From the NCBI GenBank assembly GCA_045597205.1, contig JAZODT010000009.1, positions 1 to 39,877 on the forward strand: a stretch of DNA of 39,877 bases. The letters are read 5' to 3'. This stretch comes from UMGS755 sp045597205. GTDB lineage: Bacteria; Bacillota; Clostridia; UBA1381; UBA9506. A program made the translations under genes and the position numbers. Positions 1-8,266 of this stretch are shown here, in pieces. Position 1 is the first letter of the stretch, and each line of letters starts with the position of its first letter. The notes under the pieces are model-generated. The model searched no databases, was not told the DNA's origin, and worked only from the letters and a program-made list of their open reading frames with translations.

Positions 1-36
1 GGTAGCAAGTAATAGTTGCATGGCTGGCAGGCCAAT

Positions 37-60
37 AAAAAGCGCACTTGTGCGCAGCCA
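37..60 (-). other. Structured stem-loop near left edge
   Basis: On the minus strand a GC-rich hairpin (GCGCA, loop CAAG, TGCGC; 42-55) is followed by a short T-run (37-41). Inverted TGGCTG/CAGCCA arms surround it, and a small GGGC-ATA-GCCC hairpin lies at about 71-81. It could be a second terminator or the end of a structured RNA continuing beyond the window. No coding potential is evident in 1-123. Confidence 0.3.
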
Positions 61-85
61 GTAAAGGGTAGGGCTATGCCCGAAA

Positions 86-114
86 ATGAAAAACCACCCG
101 CTATATGCGGGTGG
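86..114 (-). terminator. Rho-independent terminator of the his operon
   Basis: Read on the minus strand, an 8-bp GC-rich stem (CCACCCGC/GCGGGTGG, 94-114) with a 5-nt loop is followed by a T-rich tail. It lies just beyond the stop codon of the phosphoesterase gene, so it closes the hisZ-hisG-hisH-phosphoesterase unit. Confidence 0.85.
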
Positions 115-123
115 ATATTTATT

Positions 124-591
124 TTATATTTTCTTTAAATAAACGGTTAAATTGCCGTTATCTGTGTATAAAACAGCATAGGATGTAACAGGATAGGCAA
201 GAGCGCCGGGGTTAATCACCTGTATTTCGTTCGTGGTTGTATTTAATGGTCTGTGGGTATGTCCGTGTAAGGCAATGGTGCAATTTTGCATTTTAGCGGC
301 TCTTATGAGCCTGTCTAGGTCTGTTTTGACTTTTTCGCGGTGACCATGGGTAATATAGAAACGGATACCGTCAATTTCCTGCACCATGGAATAGGGTCTT
401 TCAGAATGCCAATCGTTATTCCCACGAACAGCTAAAAAAGCCACATCTGCAGGTATGGTTTTGCGAATATAATCACAATCTGCGTCTATATCGCCGCAAT
501 GAATAATTAAATCCGGCTTGCCCACTTCTTTTAAAACTTCGTCAATACGTAATAAATCTCCATGGGTATCACTCAGCAATAAAATTTTCAT
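124..591 (-). CDS. yfcE: YfcE/MJ0936-family metallophosphoesterase
   Basis: A 155-residue calcineurin-like phosphoesterase of the small YfcE/MJ0936 type, which hydrolyses phosphodiesters using two metal ions. The metal-binding motifs appear in order: SDTHGD near residues 7-12, HCGDIDAD near 31-38, GNND near 57-60, ITHGH near 80-84 and LHGHTH near 108-113. The length is typical of the family and there is no signal peptide or membrane segment, so it is cytoplasmic. Its ATG overlaps the hisH stop as ATGA, so it is translationally coupled as the last gene of the his operon. The physiological substrate cannot be told from sequence. Adjacency to histidine genes probably reflects co-transcription rather than a pathway role. 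In some genomes a similar protein is fused or adjacent to RdgB/RNase PH, which is not seen here. Confidence 0.9.
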   Translation of the reverse strand: MKILLLSDTHGDLLRIDEVLKEVGKPDLIIHCGDIDADCDYIRKTIPADVAFLAVRGNNDWHSERPYSMVQEIDGIRFYITHGHREKVKTDLDRLIRAAKMQNCTIALHGHTHRPLNTTTNEIQVINPGALAYPVTSYAVLYTDNGNLTVYLKKI

Positions 592-1199
592 GCCTGTTCT
601 CCTGCGGCAAAATTTTTCAACATTAAAAGTCCGGTGCTGCTGCTTTTTTCAGGATGAAACTGGGTGAGATGAATATTTTCAGTTTCTACAAGCACATCAG
701 CCACTGCCCCGTAGGTTACGGTGGCAGCCACCGTGCTTTTATCTGCTGCATCCACATAATAAGAATGAACAAAATAAACAAATGGTGATGTTTCAGCACC
801 CCTTAGCAGACAAGAGTCTTTTTTAATTTCTAAACGATTCCAGCCAATTTGAGGAATTTTAAGACCGGATTCTTTTGGAAAACGCTTAACAGAACCTTTC
901 AAAATCCCTAATCCTTCTGCCTCACCCTCTTCGCTGTATTCATACATAAGCTGCATGCCTAAACAAATGCCTAAAAAGGGCGTTTTTTTTTCAATAACTT
1001 CTTTCACAACGCTAACCAAATCTGCGTTTTTAAGTTTATCCATAGCATCACGAAAGGCACCCACCCCAGGGAGCACCACACGGTCTGCTGATAAAATTTC
1101 TTTAGGGTCGGCGGTAACAGTTACGTTTTCGCCCAAATATAAAAATGCTTTTTCCACGCTGCGCAAGTTGCCGGCGTCATAATTTATAATTGCAATCAT
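588..1199 (-). CDS. hisH: Imidazole glycerol phosphate synthase, glutaminase subunit HisH
   Basis: A 203-residue class I glutamine amidotransferase that supplies ammonia to HisF for making imidazole glycerol phosphate in histidine biosynthesis. The catalytic triad is visible: Cys79 in GICLGMQ, His182 and Glu184 in QFHPEKS. The N-terminal MIAIINYDAGNLRSV and the PQIGWN motif near 116-121 are characteristic of HisH. It lies 9 nt downstream of hisG and shares an ATGA overlap with the phosphoesterase gene. The partner hisF is not in the window, so the synthase partner must be encoded elsewhere. Length is normal for the family. Confidence 0.95.
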   Translation of the reverse strand: MIAIINYDAGNLRSVEKAFLYLGENVTVTADPKEILSADRVVLPGVGAFRDAMDKLKNADLVSVVKEVIEKKTPFLGICLGMQLMYEYSEEGEAEGLGILKGSVKRFPKESGLKIPQIGWNRLEIKKDSCLLRGAETSPFVYFVHSYYVDAADKSTVAATVTYGAVADVLVETENIHLTQFHPEKSSSTGLLMLKNFAAGEQA

Positions 1200-1208
1200 C
1201 TATGTACC

Positions 1209-1847
1209 TCACTGTGCCAAAAGAGTTTTAACGGTATTAACCAAATTCAAAATTCGTTCTGATTCCATTTTCATACTAACGCGGTTGACCACCAGACGGG
1301 CAGATAAATCGCAAACCTCTTCCAACACCTCTAAGCCATTTTCCTTTAAGGTTTTACCGCTTTCCACAATATCCACAATCACTTCAGAAAGGCCAACTAA
1401 CGGAGCAAGCTCTACAGAACCATGGAGTTTAATAATTTCAACAGACTGCTTTTTAACATGGTGATAGTAATTTTTTGCAATTTGTGTATATTTTGTGGCA
1501 ACACGCATATTGTGAATTTCGTCTAAATGACCGGCCAGTTCTTTTGGTCCGGCTACGCACATACGGCAGGCACCAAAGCCTAGGTTAATCATTTCGTACA
1601 TATCTTTGCTGGCTTCTAAAAGGGTATCACGCCCCACAACGCCAATATCGGCAGCACCATATTCCACATAGGTGGGCACATCGCTGGCTTTTACCAAAAT
1701 AAACTTAAACTTGTTTTTTTCATCGGTAAAAATCAATTTACGGGATTTTTCACGTAATTCATGAACATCCAGTCCTGCTTGTTCTAAAAGGTCAACCGTT
1801 AGCTCGGCCAGGCGACCTTTTGCTAAAGCAATTGTAATATATTCCAT
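1209..1847 (-). CDS. hisG: ATP phosphoribosyltransferase catalytic subunit, short form HisG
   Basis: A 212-residue short-form HisG catalysing the first step of histidine synthesis, condensing ATP with PRPP. Recognisable stretches are the N-terminal TIALAKGRL, VEYGAADIGVVGRDTL near residues 61-76, RVATKYTQIAKNYY near 114-127 and the PRPP-binding loop IVDIVESGKTLKENGLE near 157-173. The short form lacks the C-terminal regulatory domain and needs HisZ, which is encoded immediately upstream. An AAAGGA ribosome binding site lies inside the end of hisZ, and the gap between the two genes is 6 nt. Histidine feedback inhibition would act through the HisG-HisZ complex, by family knowledge. Confidence 0.96.
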   Translation of the reverse strand: MEYITIALAKGRLAELTVDLLEQAGLDVHELREKSRKLIFTDEKNKFKFILVKASDVPTYVEYGAADIGVVGRDTLLEASKDMYEMINLGFGACRMCVAGPKELAGHLDEIHNMRVATKYTQIAKNYYHHVKKQSVEIIKLHGSVELAPLVGLSEVIVDIVESGKTLKENGLEVLEEVCDLSARLVVNRVSMKMESERILNLVNTVKTLLAQ

Positions 1848-1853
1848 GGCATT

Positions 1854-3161
1854 TCAGTCCTTTCCGTTGCATTCATCACAGTGGCAGTCATCATCGTGGC
1901 AATGGCAATCATCATGAGATAGCAATTCGTTTAAATCAACTTCTGTTGTTTCGTTTAATTCTAAATTGTAAATGGTTGCGGAATGGAAATCTTTCACCAT
2001 TAAAATACCCTGAATATTGTTAGCCTTTGCATAATCTTTTAAATCTTTTTCAGATTCACAGCCAAGGGCCTGCTGTGCACGATAGCCACAATCGCGAAGG
2101 GCAGTGGCAACCTGATAGGTTAAAGTCGTATCGGTACCTGTTACTAAAAATTCAGAACCGGATGCCGGCTCTAACAAATTTTGTCTGGATAAAACGGTTA
2201 ATAAACGATCTGTTCCAATGGCCATACCAACGGCGCTTAAGCTGGTGCCGAAATCGCCGGTTAAACCATCATACCGACCGCCGGCACAAACAGAATAACC
2301 AATGCCATGGGTAATGCCTTTAAAAATAATGCCTGTGTAGCGGTTAATACCTTGGACAAGGGAAAGGTCAATGGAAATGTAGTCTTCATAACCATAGCTG
2401 CATAAAAGAGCATAAACATTTTTTAAGTTATCTAAAGCATTTATTGCCTGTTCATTTAATAACGAGCGGTCTAAATGGTTTAGCACATCAATGCCGCCAA
2501 AGAGGGTAGGCAGTTCTTCTAATAGTTGTGCCAAACCTTTTTCCATATTTTTATTCTTTACAAATTCGTTAATGGCTAAGGCATCTTTTTTATCAATTAA
2601 AGCACGGAGTGTTTCTGCTTCTTCTTCGTTTAAGCCGGCCTGAGAAACCACGGCTTTATAAAATTCAACCTGACCGATTTCAATTTGAAACCGCTCTAAA
2701 CCGGTAGCGAAAAGAGATTCAATGGCACAGGCAATCACCTCAGCATCGGCCACGTCGCCTTTGGCACCAAAAAGCTCAATGCCAGCCTGACAAAATTCAC
2801 GCTGACCGGAGGCAAATTCATCAATAAAACGAAACACTTTGCCACAATAATATAAACGTTTGGGATACACACCATCATCTAATTTAGAAGCAACCATACG
2901 GGCAAGGCAGGTTGTAATATCCGGTCTAAGCACTAAAATACGACCTTGTGCATCGAAAAATTTAAACATCATTTCCTGCTGAATTTTGCCGCTTTGGGTA
3001 TCAAACGCATCATAAAACTGCAGGACAGGTGTTTCTACCACCTCATAACCAAACCCTTCAAATACCTCGCTGATGGCGGATTCTATTTTCATTTTATCTG
3101 CACATTGGCGGGGCAAAACATCTTGTGTACCCTCCGGTGTGTAAAGTTTCCAATCTGCCAT
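1854..3161 (-). CDS. hisZ: ATP phosphoribosyltransferase regulatory subunit HisZ with Cys/His-rich tail
   Basis: A 435-residue histidyl-tRNA-synthetase-like protein that activates and regulates short HisG. YTPEGTQDVLP near the N-terminus, the class II motif 2-like LRPDITTCLARMV and the SVCAGGRYDGL motif identify it. The anticodon-binding domain expected in a true HisRS is absent or reduced. The start chosen is the ATG at 3161: it has an AGGAGG site 5-6 nt upstream, whereas an upstream ATG at 3203 lies at the promoter -10 and cannot be used. The last 20 residues are unusual, an Asp/His/Cys-rich tail with repeated DDCHC and DDDCHC units that resembles a metal-binding peptide and is not part of the usual HisZ fold. 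It heads the his operon. Confidence 0.93.
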   Translation of the reverse strand: MADWKLYTPEGTQDVLPRQCADKMKIESAISEVFEGFGYEVVETPVLQFYDAFDTQSGKIQQEMMFKFFDAQGRILVLRPDITTCLARMVASKLDDGVYPKRLYYCGKVFRFIDEFASGQREFCQAGIELFGAKGDVADAEVIACAIESLFATGLERFQIEIGQVEFYKAVVSQAGLNEEEAETLRALIDKKDALAINEFVKNKNMEKGLAQLLEELPTLFGGIDVLNHLDRSLLNEQAINALDNLKNVYALLCSYGYEDYISIDLSLVQGINRYTGIIFKGITHGIGYSVCAGGRYDGLTGDFGTSLSAVGMAIGTDRLLTVLSRQNLLEPASGSEFLVTGTDTTLTYQVATALRDCGYRAQQALGCESEKDLKDYAKANNIQGILMVKDFHSATIYNLELNETTEVDLNELLSHDDCHCHDDDCHCDECNGKD

Positions 3162-3194
3162 GTTAGCCTCCTGTAAAAAATAATTAACTATTTT

Positions 3195-3223
3195 ATTATA
3201 CATTAGGTTTTATAAATATTCAA
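3195..3223 (-). promoter_or_regulatory. Sigma-A-type promoter of the hisZGH operon
   Basis: On the minus strand TTGAAT (3218-3223) is separated by 17 nt from TATAAT (3195-3200). Transcription would start near 3188, about 27 nt before the hisZ ATG. No T-box or attenuator-like leader fits in this short untranslated region, so histidine control by a long leader is unlikely. Confidence 0.8.
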
Positions 3224-3254
3224 TATCAAATTCAAGAAAACTTTATAATTTACC

Positions 3255-3292
3255 ATAAAAAACAGGCGATAACCATTGGTTAGCGCCTGTTT
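3255..3292 (-). terminator. Terminator downstream of the phosphohexomutase gene
   Basis: Read on the minus strand, AACAGGCG pairs with CGCCTGTT and an inner TAACC/GGTTA stem extends it. A run of six T follows. It sits 11 nt past the mutase stop and isolates it from the his operon promoter. Confidence 0.88.
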
Positions 3293-3302
3293 GTAAACAT
3301 CA

Positions 3303-4799
3303 TTATGCAAGTGGGGCAATATCAATGCAGTCAAAGCCAGATAAAAAGCCTTTTAAGAAAGCATAAATAGCATCTAAAGAAGCCTGACTGTCACACTGAA
3401 TATCCAAAGGCATTAAGGGGTCGTGCAGAGACAAACGCAACAAGAACCAGCCGTCCCCTAAGTTAACACGAACACCTTCATAGTTGGGTTCTTCTAAAGA
3501 CATATCAGAAGAAGCTAAAACAGCCTTTTTCAGTTCGTCCAGAATCTTCTGGCCGTCTGCTTTAAAGTCCTCGCCGGTTAAGTTCAAACGATGACCGGCA
3601 GCGAGTGCCGGCTCTTTTAAGTTGGCAATCAGCTCCGTGAGCTTGCGACCTTCAGCACGCATTTTAACAGCCTTAATAAGTAATTTTGTAACTAAATATG
3701 CGCCATCATCTAAAAAATAGTTTTCTAACAATGCCGCATGACCACTGGTTTCAATAGCTAAGGGGCTGTAAGCACCTTCGGCATTTAAACGCTTGGCTTC
3801 GTTAATAACATTTTTATAACCACGTTTAAAACGATGATGCACACCACCTAATTCATCATTAATAAAGGTAGCAAGGCCGGTAGAGGTAACAGAGTCGGTT
3901 ACAATAGTGCCTTTCTTTTCTTCTAACAGTACAGCAGAAATTAAGGCAATTAGTTTATTTTTATTAATTTCACGACCGGTATCGTCAACAATAGCAGCAC
4001 GGTCAACGTCAGTATCAAAAATAACGCCTAAGTCAGAACCGGAATCTAAAACGGCTTTAGAAATAGCGGCCATAGCATCCTTATCTTCAGGATTGGGGAT
4101 GTGGTTGGGGAAGGTACCATCTGGCTCTAAGAAACAACTGCCGGAAACATCGGCACCCAAAGTAGCCAGTACTTTTTCTGCATAAAAGCCACCGGCGCCG
4201 TTACCGGCATCCACAGCAATTTTCATGCCGTTAAAGGGCATAGAAAGACCGGTTTCTTTCTGAATGATTTCAGCAATATGCTTAGCATAGCGGGAAAGAT
4301 ATTCAAAAGTTGTAACTTCACCGAATTTAGTAGCAGAAGTCATTTTGCCGTCCTGTGCATAAGCTAAAATTTCAGCAATGTCGCTGCCTTCTAAGCCGCC
4401 CTCACGGGTAAAGAATTTCATACCGTTGCGGTTAAAGGGCAGGTGGCTGGCGGTGAGCATGATGGAAGCGAACACGTTTAATTCTTCATCTACTGTGCTC
4501 ATAAACATAGCCGGTGTGGTACACAAACCAAAATCAATGACATTAGCACCGCTTTCGGTGATGGCCTTAATGCAGGCATTTTTAATACGCCGGGCGGAAA
4601 TGCGGCTATCATGACCGATGGAAATGGTCACATCTTCCGGTTTTATATTATTTTTAGCAGTTAAAAAAACAACAAAGCCTTTGGCAATGGCTGAAACAGC
4701 CTCGTCTGTTAAATTGATGGCGGCGCCGGGAATTCCCTCGCTGGCAACACCGCGGATATCGCTACCATTTTTTAAAGCAGCCCATTCTTTTGAAAGCAT
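3303..4799 (-). CDS. Phosphomannomutase/phosphoglucomutase (alpha-D-phosphohexomutase)
   Basis: A 498-residue enzyme of the alpha-D-phosphohexomutase superfamily that interconverts hexose 1- and 6-phosphates to feed sugar-nucleotide and envelope polysaccharide synthesis. The phosphoserine loop is TASHLP (Ser118), the magnesium loop is DTDVDR (Asp262, 264, 266), and ETSGHAA near residue 358 matches the sugar-binding loop. The C-terminal phosphate-binding domain is present. The ATG at 4799 is preferred because AAGGA lies 9 nt upstream. A second in-frame ATG at 4805 is too close to that site. It has its own promoter and terminator. Whether glucose, mannose or glucosamine phosphate is preferred cannot be decided from sequence, though the motifs do not look like GlmM. 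Confidence 0.9.
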   Translation of the reverse strand: MLSKEWAALKNGSDIRGVASEGIPGAAINLTDEAVSAIAKGFVVFLTAKNNIKPEDVTISIGHDSRISARRIKNACIKAITESGANVIDFGLCTTPAMFMSTVDEELNVFASIMLTASHLPFNRNGMKFFTREGGLEGSDIAEILAYAQDGKMTSATKFGEVTTFEYLSRYAKHIAEIIQKETGLSMPFNGMKIAVDAGNGAGGFYAEKVLATLGADVSGSCFLEPDGTFPNHIPNPEDKDAMAAISKAVLDSGSDLGVIFDTDVDRAAIVDDTGREINKNKLIALISAVLLEEKKGTIVTDSVTSTGLATFINDELGGVHHRFKRGYKNVINEAKRLNAEGAYSPLAIETSGHAALLENYFLDDGAYLVTKLLIKAVKMRAEGRKLTELIANLKEPALAAGHRLNLTGEDFKADGQKILDELKKAVLASSDMSLEEPNYEGVRVNLGDGWFLLRLSLHDPLMPLDIQCDSQASLDAIYAFLKGFLSGFDCIDIAPLA

Positions 4800-4833
4800 T
4801 TTCATCCGTCCTTTTTTATCATAATATATAAAC

Positions 4834-4862
4834 AGTATACCAAAATCTGCATATATTTGCAA
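4834..4862 (-). promoter_or_regulatory. Promoter of the phosphohexomutase gene
   Basis: On the minus strand TTGCAA (4857-4862), a 17-nt spacer and TATACT (4834-4839). It starts just 10 nt beyond the dinB stop. No terminator separates the two genes, so readthrough from dinB is also possible. Confidence 0.72.
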
Positions 4863-4872
4863 GAGAAAGACG

Positions 4873-6093
4873 CTATTTTTGTAAAAAAACAGAGTGGTCT
4901 TTAGGTTTAAAATTGGTTAGCTTTGGGTCTTTTAACATGAGTGCCCGTTTAATAGTGTGATTGCCGAATTTTCCCCGTATTTCTTCTAATGTATTTTCTA
5001 GTGCTTCTATTTTAATATTATCCGTATCAAAAAGAGAAAGCTGACGGTTGCGGGCCTGCGACAGCTGACACCCACGCAGGCCTAAGGCACGGATGGGGGC
5101 ATGATCTCTGTTTTGCTGCAGCAATCCCCACCCTGCATTAAACAACTCGGCAATACTTTGGGTGGGGGAGGATAGTCGCAGTTGGCGTTCATAGGTGGAA
5201 AGGTTTCCCCGGCGGATGCTGATTTGCACCGTTGAACAAAGCAGACCATGTATTTTCAAACGGTGAGACACCATTTCTGCCAGTGCATACAAAACAATTT
5301 TACAATCTGAATCCGTTGTTAAATCCCGATAGGCGGTGGTGCTGTTGCCAATGCTTTTAATGGGAATATCATCCGTTATTTCAGCCACCGGGGCATCATC
5401 TAAACCATTGGCAAACTGCCAGAGCATAGTGCCGGACTTACCGAGAATATGTCGTAAAAAATCGGGATTTGCTTTAGCTAAATCCCCAATGGTCATCAGC
5501 CCACATTGATGAAGCCGGTTGCGGGTAGAATGCCCCACATACAAAAGGGCCTCTGCAGGCAAAGGCCACACAATATCCTGAAAATCGTCTTTAGCAATGA
5601 TGGTTGTGGCATTGGGCTTTTTCATATCCGAACCCAACTTGGCAAAGACCTTGTTAAAGCTGACGCCCACACTGACGGTGAGCCCTAACTCTTCATAAAT
5701 CTTTTTCCGCAGAGTGTTGGCAATCATTTCCCCGTTGCCGAACAGAGAGGCACTGGCGGTTACATCCATCCAACATTCATCAGGGCCAAAACTCTCCACC
5801 TGGCTGGTATAACTCTGACAGATTTCGCGGGTTAGCCCTGAATATTTCATATATAAATCGTAGTGGGGTGGCACACAAATCAAATCAGGGCAAAGCCTTA
5901 ACGCTTGCCAAAGAGGCATGGCGGTTTTAATGCCAAATTTTTTGGCAGGCTCGTTTTTTGCCAAGATAATACCGTGCCTAGCTTCAGCATCACCTGCCAC
6001 AGCCAAGGGTTTGTTTTGCCACTCTGTGTGTGTTAAACATTCAACAGAAGCAAAAAAGTTATTTAAATCTGCATGTAAAATAGTTCGTTCCAT
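4873..6093 (-). CDS. dinB: DNA polymerase IV (Y-family translesion polymerase)
   Basis: A 406-residue Y-family polymerase that bypasses DNA lesions and is error-prone. The catalytic carboxylates lie in LHADLNNFFASVE (Asp9) and in FGPDECWMDVT near residue 104. VSVGVSFNKVFAKLGSDMKKPN is the typical palm motif, followed by helix-hairpin-helix and little-finger regions. The ATG at 6093 has GAGG 6-7 nt upstream. An upstream in-frame start at 6162 falls inside the promoter and is discarded. A perfect Gram-positive LexA operator lies between promoter and gene, so induction by DNA damage is expected. A C-terminal beta-clamp-binding peptide (QLSLF, about residue 354) is visible. Confidence 0.95.
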   Translation of the reverse strand: MERTILHADLNNFFASVECLTHTEWQNKPLAVAGDAEARHGIILAKNEPAKKFGIKTAMPLWQALRLCPDLICVPPHYDLYMKYSGLTREICQSYTSQVESFGPDECWMDVTASASLFGNGEMIANTLRKKIYEELGLTVSVGVSFNKVFAKLGSDMKKPNATTIIAKDDFQDIVWPLPAEALLYVGHSTRNRLHQCGLMTIGDLAKANPDFLRHILGKSGTMLWQFANGLDDAPVAEITDDIPIKSIGNSTTAYRDLTTDSDCKIVLYALAEMVSHRLKIHGLLCSTVQISIRRGNLSTYERQLRLSSPTQSIAELFNAGWGLLQQNRDHAPIRALGLRGCQLSQARNRQLSLFDTDNIKIEALENTLEEIRGKFGNHTIKRALMLKDPKLTNFKPKDHSVFLQK

Positions 6094-6109
6094 AGTAACC
6101 TCAAAAAAA

Positions 6110-6121
6110 GAACAAATGTTC
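6110..6121. promoter_or_regulatory. LexA operator (SOS box) of dinB
   Basis: GAACAAATGTTC is a perfect match to the Bacillus/Clostridium GAAC-N4-GTTC consensus. It lies just downstream of the predicted dinB transcription start and 16 nt upstream of the ATG, where bound LexA would block transcription. A near-identical copy controls lexA at 33111-33122. Confidence 0.92.
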
Positions 6122-6133
6122 GATTGTGTTTTT

Positions 6134-6162
6134 ATTATACTATAGAACAAGAGAAGATGCAA
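6134..6162 (-). promoter_or_regulatory. Promoter of dinB
   Basis: On the minus strand TTGCAT (6157-6162), a 17-nt spacer and TATAAT (6134-6139). The start point falls near 6127, next to the LexA operator. Confidence 0.8.
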
Positions 6163-6199
6163 GAGGAAATTTTTGTTCTCTTACCGAATATAATTAAAC

Positions 6200-6235
6200 A
6201 AAAAAACAGACCTGTTATAAAAACAGGTCTGTTTA
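6200..6235 (-). terminator. Terminator of the 16-kb murJ-to-ispH cluster
   Basis: A 12-bp stem, AACAGACCTGTT paired with AACAGGTCTGTT (6205-6233), is followed on the minus strand by a run of seven T. It lies 14 nt beyond the ispH-rpsA stop. Confidence 0.88.
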
Positions 6236-6247
6236 AAAGCTTGTGAA

Positions 6248-8266
6248 TTATTCTTCAGTTGCTTCAACTTCTACGCCTACAGCATCGCCAATGGTGTCAG
6301 AAACTTCTTCTTTATAAGAAGTGGGTTCTGCATCGGCTTCTTCAGCGGGAACTTCTACCGGCGCCGGAGCTTCCTCAACGGGGAGCAGAGCACGGATGCT
6401 TAAAGCAATCTTTTTGTTTTCCCAATCAATTTCAACAATTTTAGCATCAACTTCCTGGCCAATGGACAGTTCATCCTGGGGCTTTTCAATGCGCTTATTG
6501 GCAATTTGAGAAATGTGAATCAAACCATCAACGGTGGGCAGGATTTCAGCAAATGCGCCAAAAGGCAGCATGCGAACAATTTTAACCTTAACCACATCAT
6601 CAACATTTAACTTATTTTTTGCAATTTCCCAAGGATTTTCCAAAGGATTTTTATAACCTAAAGAAATCTTCTTGGCTTCAGCATTCATGTCTTTAATATA
6701 AACCTCAATAGAATCGCCAACGCTGACAACGTCTGACGGATGCTTAATTCTAGACCAGCTCAGCTCAGAAATGTGCACTAAACCGTCAACACCGCCAATA
6801 TCAACAAATACACCAAAGCTTGTTAAGGATTTTACAATACCGGTATATTTTTTGCCAACTTCAGCTTCTGCCCAGAAAGCGCTTTCCAGCTCTTGCTTTT
6901 GTGCAGTTAAAACAGTTTTGATGTTACCCACAATCCGTCTTCTTCTTTCATTGATATCAATGATTTTAAAGGGGACAATTTTGCCAACCAGCTCATTTAA
7001 GTCAGACAGATAACGGTCGTTGGCTAAAGAAGCGGGAACAAATACGCGGAAACTCTTATATGTAACGATTACGCCGCCGTTTACAACGCCGTCCACTTTC
7101 CCTTCCAGAATGTCGCCGTTTTTAGAAGCTGTTACGATAGCGTCCCATGTTTTATAGGAATCCAGCTTCTTTTTGGAAAGTGTAATTTTTCCTTCCACGT
7201 CATTAACACGGACAACGAAACCCTGAATTTCATCTCCTACTTTAACAATATCTTCCGGGGTTAAGTTGGGGTCATCTGAAATTTCAGATGCGGGGATGAT
7301 ACCGTCTTGTTTTACGCCTAAGTCCACAATTACTTCTGTAGGACCTACTTCGATTACGGTACCGGTTACAACATCACCAGTGTGAATCGCTTTTAGAGAT
7401 TCTTCTAAGAGTGTTGCAAAGTCTTTCTCTTGGTTTTCCATTTTGTTGATAGCCTCCTTGATTATAACCGCCGGTGTAGAAGCACCGGCAGTAATTCCGA
7501 CTTTTTTATTTTGAAAGGGCGAAAGGTCACCCAGCGCATCAATGGACTCTGCGCAATAGGCTTCCGGACAAACGCTCTTACAAATCTGATACAGCTTTTG
7601 TGTATTTGAGCTGTTTTGCCCTCCCAATACCAGCATTACATCAACAGTTTGTGCCAGCGTTCGGGATTCAGCTTGTCTTTCTTCAGTCGCACTACATATT
7701 GTATCAAATATAGTATGGTTTTGGCAAGTTTTTTTTAAAAAAAATATTATTTTTTTATAAATATTTTGATTAAATGTGGTTTGCGCCACAATACACACCT
7801 TATTTTCTATGGATAAAAGGGCTTCAGCCTGTTCTAAATTTTCAATAATAAGAGCAGAATTGTTACACCAGCCGTTAATTCCAATAACCTCCGGATGTGT
7901 TTTATCGCCTATAATGATAATCTGGTAGCCCTCCTTATAATGCTTGCTTACCAGATTATGAATTTTTTTCACAAAAGGGCAGGTTAAATCAAGATATGGA
8001 ATTTGTTGATTCTCCATTTCATGATAAATCTGTTCCGGCACACCATGTGTGCGGATAATAACGGTGGCGTCCTTTGGCAACTGGTCTAAAGTTGCAATTG
8101 CTTCAATGCCCTTTTCTTTTAAATCATCTACCACCTGTGTATTATGAATAATGGGACCTAAGGTACAATATTTTTTATCGCCTTTTTCAGCACACTGATA
8201 AGCACTGTCAACCGCACGAGCAACACCAAAACAAAAACCGGCTGTTTTAGCTACTTTTATGTCCAT
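6248..8266 (-). CDS. ispH: Fused HMBPP reductase (IspH) and ribosomal protein S1
   Basis: A 672-residue bifunctional protein. Residues 1-280 are IspH, the [4Fe-4S] enzyme of the last step of the MEP isoprenoid pathway, with cluster cysteines Cys12 (GFCFGV), Cys96 (LTCPF) and Cys191 (TICSATEERQ), and substrate histidines His41 and His124. From about residue 296 come four S1 RNA-binding repeats (roughly 296-365, 383-450, 470-540, 557-628), the third and fourth ending in DGLVHISEL and DGLIHISQI. An acidic Glu/Ala/Pro tail closes the protein. The fusion is established in Clostridia and Negativicutes. The ATG overlaps the end of plsC by 10 nt with AAAGGAG upstream. It is the last gene of the long cluster. 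No frameshift is seen at the junction. Confidence 0.95.
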   Translation of the reverse strand: MDIKVAKTAGFCFGVARAVDSAYQCAEKGDKKYCTLGPIIHNTQVVDDLKEKGIEAIATLDQLPKDATVIIRTHGVPEQIYHEMENQQIPYLDLTCPFVKKIHNLVSKHYKEGYQIIIIGDKTHPEVIGINGWCNNSALIIENLEQAEALLSIENKVCIVAQTTFNQNIYKKIIFFLKKTCQNHTIFDTICSATEERQAESRTLAQTVDVMLVLGGQNSSNTQKLYQICKSVCPEAYCAESIDALGDLSPFQNKKVGITAGASTPAVIIKEAINKMENQEKDFATLLEESLKAIHTGDVVTGTVIEVGPTEVIVDLGVKQDGIIPASEISDDPNLTPEDIVKVGDEIQGFVVRVNDVEGKITLSKKKLDSYKTWDAIVTASKNGDILEGKVDGVVNGGVIVTYKSFRVFVPASLANDRYLSDLNELVGKIVPFKIIDINERRRRIVGNIKTVLTAQKQELESAFWAEAEVGKKYTGIVKSLTSFGVFVDIGGVDGLVHISELSWSRIKHPSDVVSVGDSIEVYIKDMNAEAKKISLGYKNPLENPWEIAKNKLNVDDVVKVKIVRMLPFGAFAEILPTVDGLIHISQIANKRIEKPQDELSIGQEVDAKIVEIDWENKKIALSIRALLPVEEAPAPVEVPAEEADAEPTSYKEEVSDTIGDAVGVEVEATEE

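Noticed and set aside
3161..3203. Upstream in-frame ATG extending HisZ by 14 residues
   Set aside because: The extra region overlaps the promoter -10, and the AGGAGG site belongs to the ATG at 3161.
3224..3254. T-box or histidine attenuator before hisZ
   Set aside because: The promoter leaves a leader of only about 27 nt, too short for either, and no His-codon run is present.
6144..6180. AGAACAA ... TTGTTCT inverted repeat in the dinB promoter as a second LexA operator
   Set aside because: The arms are about 20 nt apart, far from the 4-nt spacing that LexA needs.
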